Origin: JASJBU01 sp963790775
GTDB taxonomy: Bacteria > Pseudomonadota > Gammaproteobacteria > Chromatiales > Chromatiaceae
Assembly: GCA_963790775.1 (NCBI GenBank)
Contig: CAWBPR010000011.1
Span: 434,001-498,000, forward strand
DNA length: 64,000 nucleotides
Direction of reading: 5' to 3'
Shown here: positions 55,635-64,000 of the stretch, piece by piece
Layout of the letters: every line of letters begins with the position of its first letter
Position numbering within the stretch: position 1 is the first letter of the stretch
Notes under the pieces: generated by a model
Seen by the model: the letters and a program-made list of their open reading frames with translations, nothing else
What the model was told of the DNA's origin: nothing
The model's database searches: none
Position numbers and translations under genes: made by a program

Positions 55635-56633
55635 ATGACCACATTATTGATCCTGCTCGGAGTGATAGTCATTGCTGGTCTGATCTATCTTGCAAGCCTG
55701 GACGGAAGCTACGAAGTCCGGCGCAGTCTACTGATGGATGTCGATGCGCAGACGGTGTTCGACAAGGTGCGTGACTTCAAGACCTGGAAGGACTGGAGCC
55801 CCTGGTTGCTGCATGAGCCGGAGACAAGCCTGACCTTCTCAGAGAATTACACGCAGCAGGGTGGCTCTTACACTTGGGATGGCAAGCGGGTCGGTGCAGG
55901 AAAGCTCACCCATCAGAGTTTCGATGCGCCGTGGAAGATCGAGCAGGAGATCGAGTTCATCCGGCCGTTCAAGTCGGTCTGCAAAGTCTGGTGGGAGTTT
56001 GCCGGGCAGGACGGGCAGACTTCAGTCAGCTGGTGTATGCGCGGCCGCATGCCATTCCTGCTGCGCTTTATGACAAAAATGACCAGTGACATGATCGCCA
56101 AGGATTACGAGCTTGGCCTGGCCATGCTCAGGGGTGAACTGGATAAGACCGCTGAGCGGCCGCTGATCGAATTTCCGGGTGAGACTCTGCTGGAGACAAA
56201 ATCAGCCCTGACAATTCCTTTCGCAGGGGGAATGGATGAGATGCTCAAGGCGATGCAGGAGGGTTTCCCCAGACTGGTCGATCATGTGGCATCATCCCGC
56301 GGCGCACAAACAGGTCCACCCTTTACGGCCTATCATGAGGTTGATCTTAAGCGGATGTTCTTCCGCTGTGATCTGGCGTTACCGGTTTCAGAGCAAACCG
56401 AGAGGGGTGAGTTCCAATACCAAGACTTCGTGGGAGGAAGCTATTTCAAGATCACCCTGCAGGGCAGTTACGATTTCCTGGGACTCGCCTGGTACAGCGC
56501 CATGTGCCATATCAAAATGCACAAAATCAAACGGGATAAATCACGCCCATCCTACGAGGTCTATGAAAATGATTCCCGGGCCGTGCAATCGACCAACGAT
56601 ATCCTCACAACCCTCTATATCCCTGTGCGATGA
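55635..56633 (+). CDS. SRPBCC-domain protein with GyrI-like C-terminus
   Basis: 332 residues. A membrane anchor at 2-20 precedes an SRPBCC/polyketide-cyclase lipid-binding fold (about 28-165, with FDKVRDFKTWKDWSPWL). The C-terminal part (about 180-332) resembles GyrI-like effector-binding domains. It may sense or carry a hydrophobic ligand at the membrane. It follows the hydrolase gene by 38 bases. Confidence 0.8.
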   Translation: MTTLLILLGVIVIAGLIYLASLDGSYEVRRSLLMDVDAQTVFDKVRDFKTWKDWSPWLLHEPETSLTFSENYTQQGGSYTWDGKRVGAGKLTHQSFDAPWKIEQEIEFIRPFKSVCKVWWEFAGQDGQTSVSWCMRGRMPFLLRFMTKMTSDMIAKDYELGLAMLRGELDKTAERPLIEFPGETLLETKSALTIPFAGGMDEMLKAMQEGFPRLVDHVASSRGAQTGPPFTAYHEVDLKRMFFRCDLALPVSEQTERGEFQYQDFVGGSYFKITLQGSYDFLGLAWYSAMCHIKMHKIKRDKSRPSYEVYENDSRAVQSTNDILTTLYIPVR

Positions 56634-56755
56634 GTGGTGCGCAGGGGAGGCTATGGTGTCGCGCTGTAGCGGCCAGGTGATTGTGCTTGATTATCAGAAA
56701 CATATTAAAATACCAAAGCGAATACCTATCAATCAGGGCCTTGAGATAATCTGAC

Positions 56756-57016
56756 ATGCTCAACAAAACTCTAATTTCAATCGCTGCCGCAACATTCCTT
56801 GGGGGAGTAGTAGAGACCCGGGCTGCTTATGCCGAGGACGATATTTTTGATCTGATGAATCCTGGCTGGTGGATCGACCAGATGGATGACGATGATGACA
56901 ACTGGCGGTATCGGCGTCATGGGCCTGGTCCATACGGATTTGGTTCATCTTACGGTTGGGGTTACCCTGGTGGTTACCGTTATCCCACCTCAGCCCGTCA
57001 AGAAAAAGCAGCCTGA
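56756..57016 (+). CDS. Small exported Gly/Tyr-rich protein
   Basis: 86 residues with a signal peptide (cleavage near AYAED). The mature part has DIFDLMNPGWWIDQMDDDDD followed by a Gly/Tyr/Pro-rich tail (YGFGSSYGWGYPGGYRYP). Short Gly/Tyr-rich exported proteins are typical of sulfur globule coats in sulfur oxidisers; the resemblance is compositional only. Confidence 0.6.
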   Translation: MLNKTLISIAAATFLGGVVETRAAYAEDDIFDLMNPGWWIDQMDDDDDNWRYRRHGPGPYGFGSSYGWGYPGGYRYPTSARQEKAA

Positions 57017-57053
57017 GCTTCCCGTGCCGGAATGATTTCTGGTGGATCTCGCT

Positions 57054-57114
57054 ACTAGGGCCTGTTAACACTATGCGGATATCCATCGATGACGTAGTGT
57101 TAACAGGCCCTAGT
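57054..57114. mobile_element. 61-bp palindromic element, possible MITE or insertion sequence remnant
   Basis: ACTAGGGCCTGTTAACACTA (57054-57073) and its exact reverse complement (57095-57114) surround 21 bases that include GGATATCC. Twenty perfect base pairs exceed any ordinary terminator. The GGGCCTGTTAACA-type end recalls insertion sequence termini. It overlaps the last codons of the convergent gene at 57110. Confidence 0.65.
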
Positions 57115-57799
57115 AAGGAACCTCCAGCGCTGTACACAGATAACGCATAAAGGCATCCGTCTGTTTGAAATTGCGGCTGACCCATTGCGGTAATGTCCGC
57201 CTGGTTATCTCACCACATGGGAAACCTTTGCAGGCGATGAAATCCTTGCGCTTCAGGTCTTCCAGCTGTTCATGCTCCGCCGGATAACCGCGCGGGGGCC
57301 GCTTGAGTGAGTCCCCCTCCAGGCTGAAGTCGCGCTTGAAACCTTTCTGATCCCGAGCGGCTTTCCAGGCGGCCGGATTATCCACTATGAAATCCCGAAT
57401 TTTTGTGAGTGTTCGGTTATCCGGGCGCCAGATGCCTGCTCCGAGAAAGCAGCTCCCGGGCTCGATGTGCAGGTAAAACCCCGGTGCATGGACATCCTTT
57501 CCCAGTTGATGGCGGAACTGAATGCCGATATTGGTTTTGTATGGGATTTTGTCTTTCGCGAATCTGATGTCCCGGTAGACCCGCATCAGCGATCCTCCCG
57601 ACTTTTTGGCGATGGCGGTAAAGTGGGGTGAAATTTCTTGTAACTGTGATCCCATGGCCTCGATAAATACCAGTGCAGGTTCACGCACCTGTTGTTCATA
57701 ACGATCCTTGTTGGCATTGAACCACTCCTTGTTATTGTTATTCGCGAGCTGTTCGAGAAACCTCAATGCACCTTCAGGAAATCCAGTGAAATCGCTCAT
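57110..57799 (-). CDS. DUF2461 family protein
   Basis: 229 residues from the ATG at 57799, where family similarity begins (SDFTGFPEGALRFLEQL, NNNKEWFNANKDRYE). The frame is open a further 59 codons upstream but this part is unconserved. The motifs FRDIRFAKDKIPYKTN-like (here YRDIRFAKDKIPYKTNIG) and the C-terminal LPQWVSRNFKQTDAFMRYL fit DUF2461 (TIGR02453), of unknown function. Its last codons lie in the palindromic element. Confidence 0.85.
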   Translation of the reverse strand: MSDFTGFPEGALRFLEQLANNNNKEWFNANKDRYEQQVREPALVFIEAMGSQLQEISPHFTAIAKKSGGSLMRVYRDIRFAKDKIPYKTNIGIQFRHQLGKDVHAPGFYLHIEPGSCFLGAGIWRPDNRTLTKIRDFIVDNPAAWKAARDQKGFKRDFSLEGDSLKRPPRGYPAEHEQLEDLKRKDFIACKGFPCGEITRRTLPQWVSRNFKQTDAFMRYLCTALEVPY

Positions 57800-58102
57800 T
57801 AAATCCAATCCCCGGAGTTTGTGTGTGTATGGAGGAGAATAGCAGATCATCCATGTATACAGGGTCCTGATGGATTCAGGGATGCTCTCTTTCAGTGACT
57901 CTATGGGTTTTCCCGGATTGACGCCTCTGCGCGCATCCTGATAATCCTTGATCCAAGGGAATGTCCCCTGCGTCATGGATCAGATCAAAAAAATCCGCGC
58001 CATCCTTTATCGTCTTCCACCGGTGATTAATGCCTTTATGGTTGTGTGTGAATTCACTTGATCGGACGCCAATACTAAAAAATTAAACTATGTGAGGAAA
58101 AC

Positions 58103-59500
58103 ATGTTGAAAAGAAAAATGACGGGATTTGTAGTCAGCCCGATCGCGTTTGCACTGATGCTGGGGTCTGGCATGGTGCAGGCAGAGGATGGATTGTCACC
58201 TATTGAGGAACTGGGAAAAAAGATATTTTTTGATGAGGATCTTTCATTAAAAAGAAATCAGGCCTGTGCCACTTGCCATACACCTGAGGCCGGCTGGGTA
58301 GGCGCCGATTCAGAGATCAATGCCCATGGAAGTGTCTACGAAGGTTCCATCAAAGGCGAGTTCGGCAACCGTAAACCACCGAGTTCCGCCTATGCGACTC
58401 TGGCGCCGATCTTCTATGCCGACTTTGGCAATCGGTTGCTGGGTAACAACGATGCAGAACTGGCAGCCGACCCTCTATTCGTTGGCGGCAACTTCTGGGA
58501 TGGCCGGGCAACGGGCTGGGAACTGGGTAATCCAGCTGCCGATCAGGCGCAGGGACCCTTCCTGAATCCGGTTGAGCAGGCGCTGCCGGATGCCGCCTGT
58601 GTGGTCTATCGGGTGTGTGAGGGCGAGTATGGCGAGTTATTTGAAGAGGTCTGGAGCCCCAACGCCTGCATGATTACATGGCCGAATGACATCAATCGCC
58701 AATGCAGAAGGTCTGATGGTGTGGTTGAGCTGTCTCCACAAGACCGCAACAAGGTGGATAATGTCTATGACCGTGTCGCCCTGTCCATTGCGGCGTTTGA
58801 AGGCTCGGCGGAGAGCAATGCATTCACCTCCAAGATTGACGCCCATCGGGCCGGCGAGTATGACTTTACCCCTGAGGAGATCATGGGACGCGATATCTTC
58901 CGTGGCAAGGGCAAGTGTTCAGCCTGTCACGTAGGCGCGGGTGGTCCGGGAGCTCCAGCTCCGCTCTTCACTGACTTCACCTTCGACAATCTAGGGGTGC
59001 CGAGAAATCCGGAGAACCCTGCCTCCATCGCTGACCCTGATTGGCGGGATCCTGGTTTGGGAGCTTTTCTGGATAGCGTGAGCGGTTTTGCCCAATATGC
59101 GGATGCCAACCTCGGTAAATCCAAGGTGCCGACCCTGCGTAATGTTGCATTGGGTTCCTGCGAAGCGGCGGATGATGAAGAGGACGACGATCGTCACGGC
59201 AAGAAACGTGGCCATGATGCTGACTGCATCGTCAAGGCCTACATGCACAATGGCTACTTCAAGAGCCTGAAGAGCGTGGTGCACTTCTACAACACCCGCG
59301 ACGTGAAGCCATCCTGTGAATCCCTCTCAATTTTTGATGCAACCGAAGAGGTCGCGCTGGCTAACGACTGCTGGCCGGAGCCTGAAGTGGCCGAGAACGT
59401 CAATACGGATGAGCTGGGCAACCTGGGTCTGACCGAAGCGGAAGAGGATGCTTTGGTGACATGGATGAAGGCCATGAGCGATGGCTATTACGATCGGTAA
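58103..59500 (+). CDS. Diheme cytochrome c peroxidase/MauG-family protein
   Basis: 465 residues with a signal peptide (cleavage after VQA, residue 27). Two heme motifs: CATCH (C55, C58, H59) and CSACH (C272, C275, H276). The segments FFDEDLSLKRNQACATCHTPEAGW and FTDFTFDNLGVPRNP fit the CCP/MauG fold. An acidic and histidine-containing insertion (EEDDDRHGKKRGHD) lies near 365-380. It reduces hydrogen peroxide or oxidises a protein partner with cytochrome electrons. GAGGAAAAC precedes the ATG. It opens a cytochrome-rich cluster reaching to 62959. Confidence 0.88.
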   Translation: MLKRKMTGFVVSPIAFALMLGSGMVQAEDGLSPIEELGKKIFFDEDLSLKRNQACATCHTPEAGWVGADSEINAHGSVYEGSIKGEFGNRKPPSSAYATLAPIFYADFGNRLLGNNDAELAADPLFVGGNFWDGRATGWELGNPAADQAQGPFLNPVEQALPDAACVVYRVCEGEYGELFEEVWSPNACMITWPNDINRQCRRSDGVVELSPQDRNKVDNVYDRVALSIAAFEGSAESNAFTSKIDAHRAGEYDFTPEEIMGRDIFRGKGKCSACHVGAGGPGAPAPLFTDFTFDNLGVPRNPENPASIADPDWRDPGLGAFLDSVSGFAQYADANLGKSKVPTLRNVALGSCEAADDEEDDDRHGKKRGHDADCIVKAYMHNGYFKSLKSVVHFYNTRDVKPSCESLSIFDATEEVALANDCWPEPEVAENVNTDELGNLGLTEAEEDALVTWMKAMSDGYYDR

Positions 59501-59533
59501 GACAACTCACGTAACCTGAATGACTGGTTGAAA

Positions 59534-59559
59534 CTCTATCCTCTGCAAAGAGGATAGAG
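59534..59559 (+). terminator. Hairpin between the diheme peroxidase and monoheme cytochrome genes
   Basis: CTCTATCCTCT and AGAGGATAGAG make a perfect 11-bp stem closed by a stable GCAA tetraloop. No T tract follows, so processing or partial termination is more likely than full termination. Confidence 0.6.
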
Positions 59560-59658
59560 GCAGGGAGGAACTCGACAGCCGCACTGAATGATAATAAAGT
59601 GTCAACTGGTTCATTAACCCATAATAAAGCAGGGATATGCGTTATTGAGGTGATAAAA

Positions 59659-60006
59659 ATGAAAAACAAACGGATCCTTGCACTGTTCCTTATTCTTTTA
59701 TCCTGCACACTGTCTTCAAAAATACTGGCTGGCGATGCACCTATGATTCTGGGGAATGCGGAGGATGGCAAGGTCAAAGCCGCACTCTGCTCCGGTTGTC
59801 ACGGACTGAATGGAGAAGGTAAGGTCATGCCGGATGGACAGCCGGCGATTCCGCTGATTGCCGGTCAGATCCCCGGTTATTTCGTCAAAGCGATGTACGA
59901 CTATAAGGCGGATAAACGTATAGACCCGGTGATGAATGCGATATCCAAGGGACTTACGGATGTCGATGTGGCCAATCTGGCGGCCTACTACGCAACACTG
60001 AAATAG
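59659..60006 (+). CDS. Monoheme cytochrome c, class I
   Basis: 115 residues from the ATG at 59659 (GAGGTGAT upstream). A signal peptide (ILALFLILLSCTLSSKILAG) is followed by CSGCHG near residue 44 and a methionine-containing C-terminal part (VMNAISKGLTDVDVANLAAYYATL). It is a small periplasmic electron carrier and a natural partner of the diheme peroxidase upstream. Confidence 0.9.
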   Translation: MKNKRILALFLILLSCTLSSKILAGDAPMILGNAEDGKVKAALCSGCHGLNGEGKVMPDGQPAIPLIAGQIPGYFVKAMYDYKADKRIDPVMNAISKGLTDVDVANLAAYYATLK

Positions 60007-60054
60007 CCCTGCTTGTACGTATCATCGACTTGCGTCAAGTCGGGAGGTGTTCCC

Positions 60055-60723
60055 ATGTCCAAAATAATTGGCTTGCTCATCGCATGCTGGATGCCACTCT
60101 ATCTGTTTGCCGATGATCTGCCTGTTGCCGAAGCTGCCGGGGAGGAGATCCCGCAAGCCGCTGCAGAAACGATTGTCTCTGCCCCATCGGTTGTGGCGGA
60201 ACATAGACTCCTGCGTTTCGCCGGCAGGCCGGCCCCCGAGGTGCCGCCACGCCAGCAGAATCTTACCTTCTATCCTTGTTCTCAGTGCCATAAATACTGG
60301 AAGACGAATCCGGTGCCCCACGAGCTCGCTCCGGTGCATCGAGTCGGCCTGAATCATGGCCAAAATCGCTTTTGGTGTCTGACCTGTCATGATGATGAGG
60401 ATCGCGATTTCCTGCGCACCGAACGGGGTGGCAAGGTCGGCTTCGATGAATCATGGCGCGTGTGCGGTCAATGTCACGCCAATCGCCAGCAGGATTGGTA
60501 TTTCGGTGCACACGGCAAACGGGCCAATGACTGGCAGGAAGCGCCGATACGCTATAACTGCACCCATTGCCACGATCCGCATTTCCCGCCTTTTGAACAG
60601 ACAAAACCGCAACCCAAACCACCGGTCCGGGCCGGACTCGAACCCATGAAAAAGAAAATACGCCAGCATAAGACGGTTTGGCAGCGGCATAGCCCAAAGC
60701 CTGAGGAGGCGCAGCATGACTGA
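60055..60723 (+). CDS. Tetraheme c-type cytochrome
   Basis: 222 residues from the ATG at 60055 (GGGAGGTG upstream). Signal peptide, then four CxxCH sites: CSQCH (75-79), CLTCH (108-112), CGQCH (137-141) and CTHCH (169-173). The C-terminal 40 residues are basic and Pro-rich. It overlaps the next gene by eight bases, so a complex of tetraheme cytochrome, Fe-S protein and NrfD-type quinol subunit is likely, similar in layout to DsrJOP or Nrf/Hmc modules. Confidence 0.88.
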   Translation: MSKIIGLLIACWMPLYLFADDLPVAEAAGEEIPQAAAETIVSAPSVVAEHRLLRFAGRPAPEVPPRQQNLTFYPCSQCHKYWKTNPVPHELAPVHRVGLNHGQNRFWCLTCHDDEDRDFLRTERGGKVGFDESWRVCGQCHANRQQDWYFGAHGKRANDWQEAPIRYNCTHCHDPHFPPFEQTKPQPKPPVRAGLEPMKKKIRQHKTVWQRHSPKPEEAQHD

Positions 60724-61691
60724 GAGAGCCGAGCAGGAGCAAACGGAAGACAACACAGATCTGGCGCGCCGTCATTTCCTGAAGCGTCTGGGAATGGTTG
60801 GAGCCGCCGGCGCTGGCTGCCACAGGTGTCGCCAAGGCGGTCAACAAACCTGCCTGGGGTGGATCGAGCATGATGGATGCGCTGGGAGATTTCTTTCAGG
60901 ATCACTATATACGCATGACCGATCAGGAGATGCAGGAAGCCCTGGAGCGGATCAAGCGCAAAGCCAGTCGCAAGTTCGGCGTGGATATCACCTGTGAGGA
61001 CACCAGGCCGATCCCGGGCACCTATTTCGGCTATGCATTGAACATCTCAAAATGCCGGGGTTATCGGGAATGCGTTGCAGGCTGTGTGCGCGAGAACAAT
61101 CTGGGCAGGGACTCCCAGGTCCAGTACATCCGCGTACTGGAGATGAATAATGGCGACCATAACCTGGAACACTCGGATCATTATTACGACACTGAGACGG
61201 TGCCGGTCGAAGGCAAATGGTATCTGCCGGTGCAATGCATGCAATGCGATAACCCACCCTGCGTCAAGGCCTGTCCGGTGGATGCAACCTGGCTGGACGA
61301 CGATGGCATCGTGGTGATTGATTACAACTGGTGCATCGGCTGCCGTATGTGCATGGCGGCATGTCCTTATTGGGCGCGCCATTTCAACTGGACGGAACCG
61401 CAGATCCCGGCTGAAGAGCTCAACCCGAATACCAACTATCTCGGTAATCGACCGCGCATGAAAGGTGTGGTGGAGAAATGTCATTTCTGCACCCAGCGTA
61501 CGCGTAAGGGACGCCAGCCGGCCTGTATGGAGGCCTGCCCGACCGGTGCGCGGGTATTTGGCAATCTACTGGACCCGGACAGCGAGATCCGCTACATCCT
61601 GGAGTATAAAACCGTTTTCCGGCTGAAGGAGGAACTCGGCACCGAGCCCAAGTTCTGGTACTACACCGATGAAGCCAGGGCAAGGTCGTGA
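60716..61691 (+). pseudogene. NrfC/DsrO-like Fe-S protein, Tat signal separated by a frameshift
   Basis: The frame from 60716 begins with a twin-arginine signal (LARRHFLKRLGMVGAAGA). Near 60805-60815 the natural continuation (ALAATGVAKAVNKPAWGG) lies in the frame that is open from 60798 to 61691. One indel thus splits signal and mature protein. The mature part has four cluster motifs: CRGYRECVAGC (Tyr at the second-cysteine position), CMQCDNPPCVKACP, CIGCRMCMAACP and CHFC...CMEACP. It would relay electrons between the NrfD-like and tetraheme subunits. If the indel is real, export is lost unless frameshifting occurs. Confidence 0.8.
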
Positions 61692-62959
61692 CGTTCTTCC
61701 GCTTCATAAAAGACGGTATGGGGACAGCCCTGCATGGCGGTCCTCTGTATTGGTTCTGGATGAGCTTGCTGTTGCTCCTCATGGGGGTGGCGGGCTGGAA
61801 CTATACCGATCAGCTAACACAGGGACTGGTTATCACCGGTCTGAGCGATCAGGTGTCCTGGGGTTTCTATATCGCCAACTTCGCCTTTTTTGTGGGGATC
61901 GCCGCAGCCTCCGTGCTGCTAGTGGTGCCGGCCTATATCTTTCATCGCAAAGACGTCAAATCGGTGGTGCTGATCGGTGAGGGCATGGCCGTGGCGGCAG
62001 TGCTCGTGTCCATGGCTTTTGTCACGGTGGACATTGGACGCCTGGATCGCTTCTGGCATGTGATCCCTTTTATCGGGAGTTTCAACTGGCCCAACTCCAT
62101 GCTCGCCTGGGACATCGTGGTGCTGAATGGTTATCTGCTGCTCAACATGGCCATACCCATGTACATCCTCTGGCGCCATTATCAGGGCAAGGAGGCGCCG
62201 CTGCGCCGCTATTTCTTCTTCGTCATCATTGCCATGTTCTGGGCCATCTCCATCCATACGGTGACGGCCTGGGTTTTTTCCTCCAACGTCGCGCGTCCCT
62301 TCTGGCATACCTCACTGCTGGCTCCGCGTTTCATCGCCTCCGCCTTTGTCGCCGGTCCGGCGCTGATGATTATCATCCTGCAGATCCTGCGCCGCTTCAC
62401 CGACTATCCTATCAGCCAGAGCGTGATCTCCATGCTGGCCCTGATCATGGCGGTGGCGATGCAGATCAATGTCTATTTTGTCGCTTCCGAACTGTTCACC
62501 GATTTTTACAGTGAAACGGCGCATGCTGCGTCCATTCATTACCTGTTCCTGGGACTGGAAGGCTTCTCTGCATTGACCGTCTGGATCTGGATGGCGCTGG
62601 TCTTCAATCTGATCGCCTTGACCCTGCTCATGATCCACAAGACCCGGACCAACATGATCACCTTGAATATCGCTTGCACTCTGGGTTTCGTGGGTATCTG
62701 GATCGAAAAGGGCATGGGTCTGGTGGTCACCGGTTTTATTCCCACTCCCCTCGGTGAGATCTTCGAATACACCCCGACACTGAAAGAACTCGGCATATCG
62801 GTCGGCATCTATGCCCTGGGTGCCTTTGTCTTCACCATCCTTGCCCGGGCCGGTATCGCGATTCAACTGGGCCATGTTGGGAAGGGGATGCCGCAAGTGG
62901 TTGGGTCAGCAGCAAAGGTGGGGGAGGGGAGACACACAGCTTCGACTGGCCAAGCTTGA
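61688..62959 (+). CDS. NrfD/DsrP-like membrane quinol subunit
   Basis: 423 residues with about ten membrane segments, start GTG overlapping the Fe-S gene stop by four bases. The family features include FWHVIPFIGSFNWPNSMLAWD and HTVTAWVFSSNVARPFWHTS. It resembles the PsrC/NrfD/DsrP family, which exchanges electrons between quinol and an Fe-S subunit. No catalytic molybdenum subunit is nearby, so the module probably links the quinone pool to periplasmic cytochromes. Confidence 0.9.
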   Translation: MTFFRFIKDGMGTALHGGPLYWFWMSLLLLLMGVAGWNYTDQLTQGLVITGLSDQVSWGFYIANFAFFVGIAAASVLLVVPAYIFHRKDVKSVVLIGEGMAVAAVLVSMAFVTVDIGRLDRFWHVIPFIGSFNWPNSMLAWDIVVLNGYLLLNMAIPMYILWRHYQGKEAPLRRYFFFVIIAMFWAISIHTVTAWVFSSNVARPFWHTSLLAPRFIASAFVAGPALMIIILQILRRFTDYPISQSVISMLALIMAVAMQINVYFVASELFTDFYSETAHAASIHYLFLGLEGFSALTVWIWMALVFNLIALTLLMIHKTRTNMITLNIACTLGFVGIWIEKGMGLVVTGFIPTPLGEIFEYTPTLKELGISVGIYALGAFVFTILARAGIAIQLGHVGKGMPQVVGSAAKVGEGRHTASTGQA

Positions 62960-63156
62960 TACGAGCGACCGACAAACAGATGAAAAAGGCGCAGTGATAG
63001 AGTAATTAGGTCTTCAACAGGTGGCCGTGGGCCGGATTATTAGAAGCGGGGTGCTATAAAGCGAGAACACTGCCCTTGGGCTGCTGCTTGGATGCTGTTA
63101 TTTTTTACAATCTCAATAGAAAGAAATAAACAATAACTAAAGAAAAGGCAGATGAT

Positions 63157-63471
63157 ATGTCCAAGTTTGAGAATGTATCGGTAGTCAAGGCGGCCAACAT
63201 ATATTTTGAAGGTCGGGTCACGAGCCGTTCAATACTGTTCCCCGACGGTTCGAAGAAGTCTCTTGGGGTTATGCTTCCCGGGGAATATGAGTTTGGAACA
63301 GCAGAAAAGGAAATCATGGAAATTCTGTCCGGCGAACTGGAAGTGCAGTTGCCCGATGATTCTGAATGGCGGCCCGTAAAGGGAGGGGAAGCCTTTGAGG
63401 TTCCGGCGTCCTCCAGGTTCAAAGTTAAAGTTCACAGCCTCACGGACTATTGTTGCTTATTTGTCGCCTGA
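63157..63471 (+). CDS. ppnP: Pyrimidine/purine nucleoside phosphorylase
   Basis: 104 residues, the whole small cupin of the PpnP (YaiE, DUF1255) family: FEGRVTSRSILFPDGSKKSLGVMLPGEYEFGT and EIMEILSGELEVQLP in pieces, ending FEVPASSRFKVKV. It phosphorolyses nucleosides in the cytoplasm. AAAGAAAAGGCAG precedes the ATG. It stands alone. Confidence 0.93.
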   Translation: MSKFENVSVVKAANIYFEGRVTSRSILFPDGSKKSLGVMLPGEYEFGTAEKEIMEILSGELEVQLPDDSEWRPVKGGEAFEVPASSRFKVKVHSLTDYCCLFVA

Positions 63472-63604
63472 TTTTCTCCGGGTCGGCAGTACGTAAATAT
63501 TGGGGCATCACGGCAGCACATGCATGCTTTTCAAACCGCTTCGTACGATCGATCTGATATGATCGTCATGCTGAGCGTAAATTATTCTGCAAGGATATAA
63601 CCAC

Positions 63605-63919
63605 ATGACTCAATACATCATTACCTACCTAGGCGGCGATCAGCCATCCAGTCCGGAAGAAGGTAAGCAGCATTTCGCGAAATATACGAAATGGTTATCT
63701 TCGTTGGGCGACTCGGCAGTTAGTCCTGCTAATCCGCTTAAGAATACGAGCACGGTGAATTCTGACGGTACTGTCACCGCTGGAAGCACAACCTCAATGT
63801 CTGGTTACACGGTAATTGAAGCTGACTCAATGGAGGCGGCACTGGAGATTGCAAAAGCTTGCCCGTTTCTTGATATCGGCGGTTCACTTGAGGTGTCAGA
63901 GTTAATGCAGATGCAGTAA
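63605..63919 (+). CDS. YCII-related small protein
   Basis: 104 residues with a ferredoxin-like alpha/beta pattern: YIITYLGGDQPSSPEEGKQH at the start, GYTVIEADSMEAALEIAKACP and ending LDIGGSLEVSELMQM. This fits the YCII-related family of small proteins, often linked to regulatory or enzymatic partners. AAGGATA precedes the ATG. Confidence 0.8.
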   Translation: MTQYIITYLGGDQPSSPEEGKQHFAKYTKWLSSLGDSAVSPANPLKNTSTVNSDGTVTAGSTTSMSGYTVIEADSMEAALEIAKACPFLDIGGSLEVSELMQMQ

Positions 63920-63926
63920 ACAGGTT

Positions 63927-64000
63927 TTATTTAACTGAATCACTTCCCGGCTCCAGTTCCAGTCTGGCGTGGGTATCCTGAATCAGGTCCGGCAATACCT
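63927..64000 (-). CDS. C-terminal end of a minus-strand gene (rest outside window)
   Basis: On the minus strand an open frame ends in VLPDLIQDTHARLELEPGSDSVK and a TAA stop at 63927-63929. The amphipathic, well-formed tail suggests a real protein, but 23 residues are too few to name it. It converges on the YCII gene. Confidence 0.5.
   Translation of the reverse strand, partial: VLPDLIQDTHARLELEPGSDSVK

Overview
The window looks like a chromosomal segment of a facultatively denitrifying gammaproteobacterium. The base composition is moderately GC-rich, the nar genes have E. coli-like architecture, and a NarXL pair, an FNR box and DsrC-family proteins are present. DsrC-like proteins, a NrfC/NrfD module and several periplasmic c-type cytochromes would fit a sulfur-oxidising lineage such as Sedimenticola or Thiodiazotropha relatives, but that placement is inference. 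No rRNA, tRNA or CRISPR array was seen.

Region 1 (1-12.2 kb) starts inside a fused NarK1-NarK2 transporter. A four-gene operon for a periplasmic, Tat-exported NarG-like molybdoenzyme follows: catalytic subunit, four-cluster Fe-S subunit, heme-b gamma subunit and chaperone. Then come moaA on the opposite strand and a sigma-54 activator with a cysteine-bearing N-terminal domain. The operon and moaA each carry a good -24/-12 promoter, and both share an upstream palindromic element. This looks like a self-contained sigma-54 regulon.

Region 2 (12.2-25.9 kb) is the classical cytoplasmic nitrate respiration locus: narXL, then narK1-narK2-narGHJI and a parvulin isomerase. A perfect FNR box lies in front of narK1.

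Region 3 (26.1-35.1 kb) is accessory. It holds a cysteine-free DsrC-like protein with an FKBP isomerase, and a MarR regulator with a four-cysteine tail facing a cytochrome P460 gene across two palindromic operators. It also holds an operon of a DsrC-like fusion, a PtsP-type enzyme I and a hemerythrin, then a LysR regulator and an HPP-CBS membrane protein.

Region 4 (35.2-46.2 kb) has citrate synthase followed by a decaying stretch: an HlyD-family remnant, a broken membrane protein gene and short repeats. A 2.6 kb tandem duplication of glycogen synthase plus a GH13 enzyme follows. Each copy has lost a different gene.

Region 5 (46.4-64 kb) carries hisG-hisI, several small proteins, a phospholipase A2-like protein, an OmpR/EnvZ-type pair, an exported MsrB and a run of small-domain proteins. 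It then has a diheme peroxidase/MauG-like protein, a monoheme and a tetraheme cytochrome c, a NrfC-like protein with a frameshifted Tat signal and a NrfD-like protein. Nucleoside phosphorylase PpnP, a YCII-like protein and the tail of a minus-strand gene end the window.
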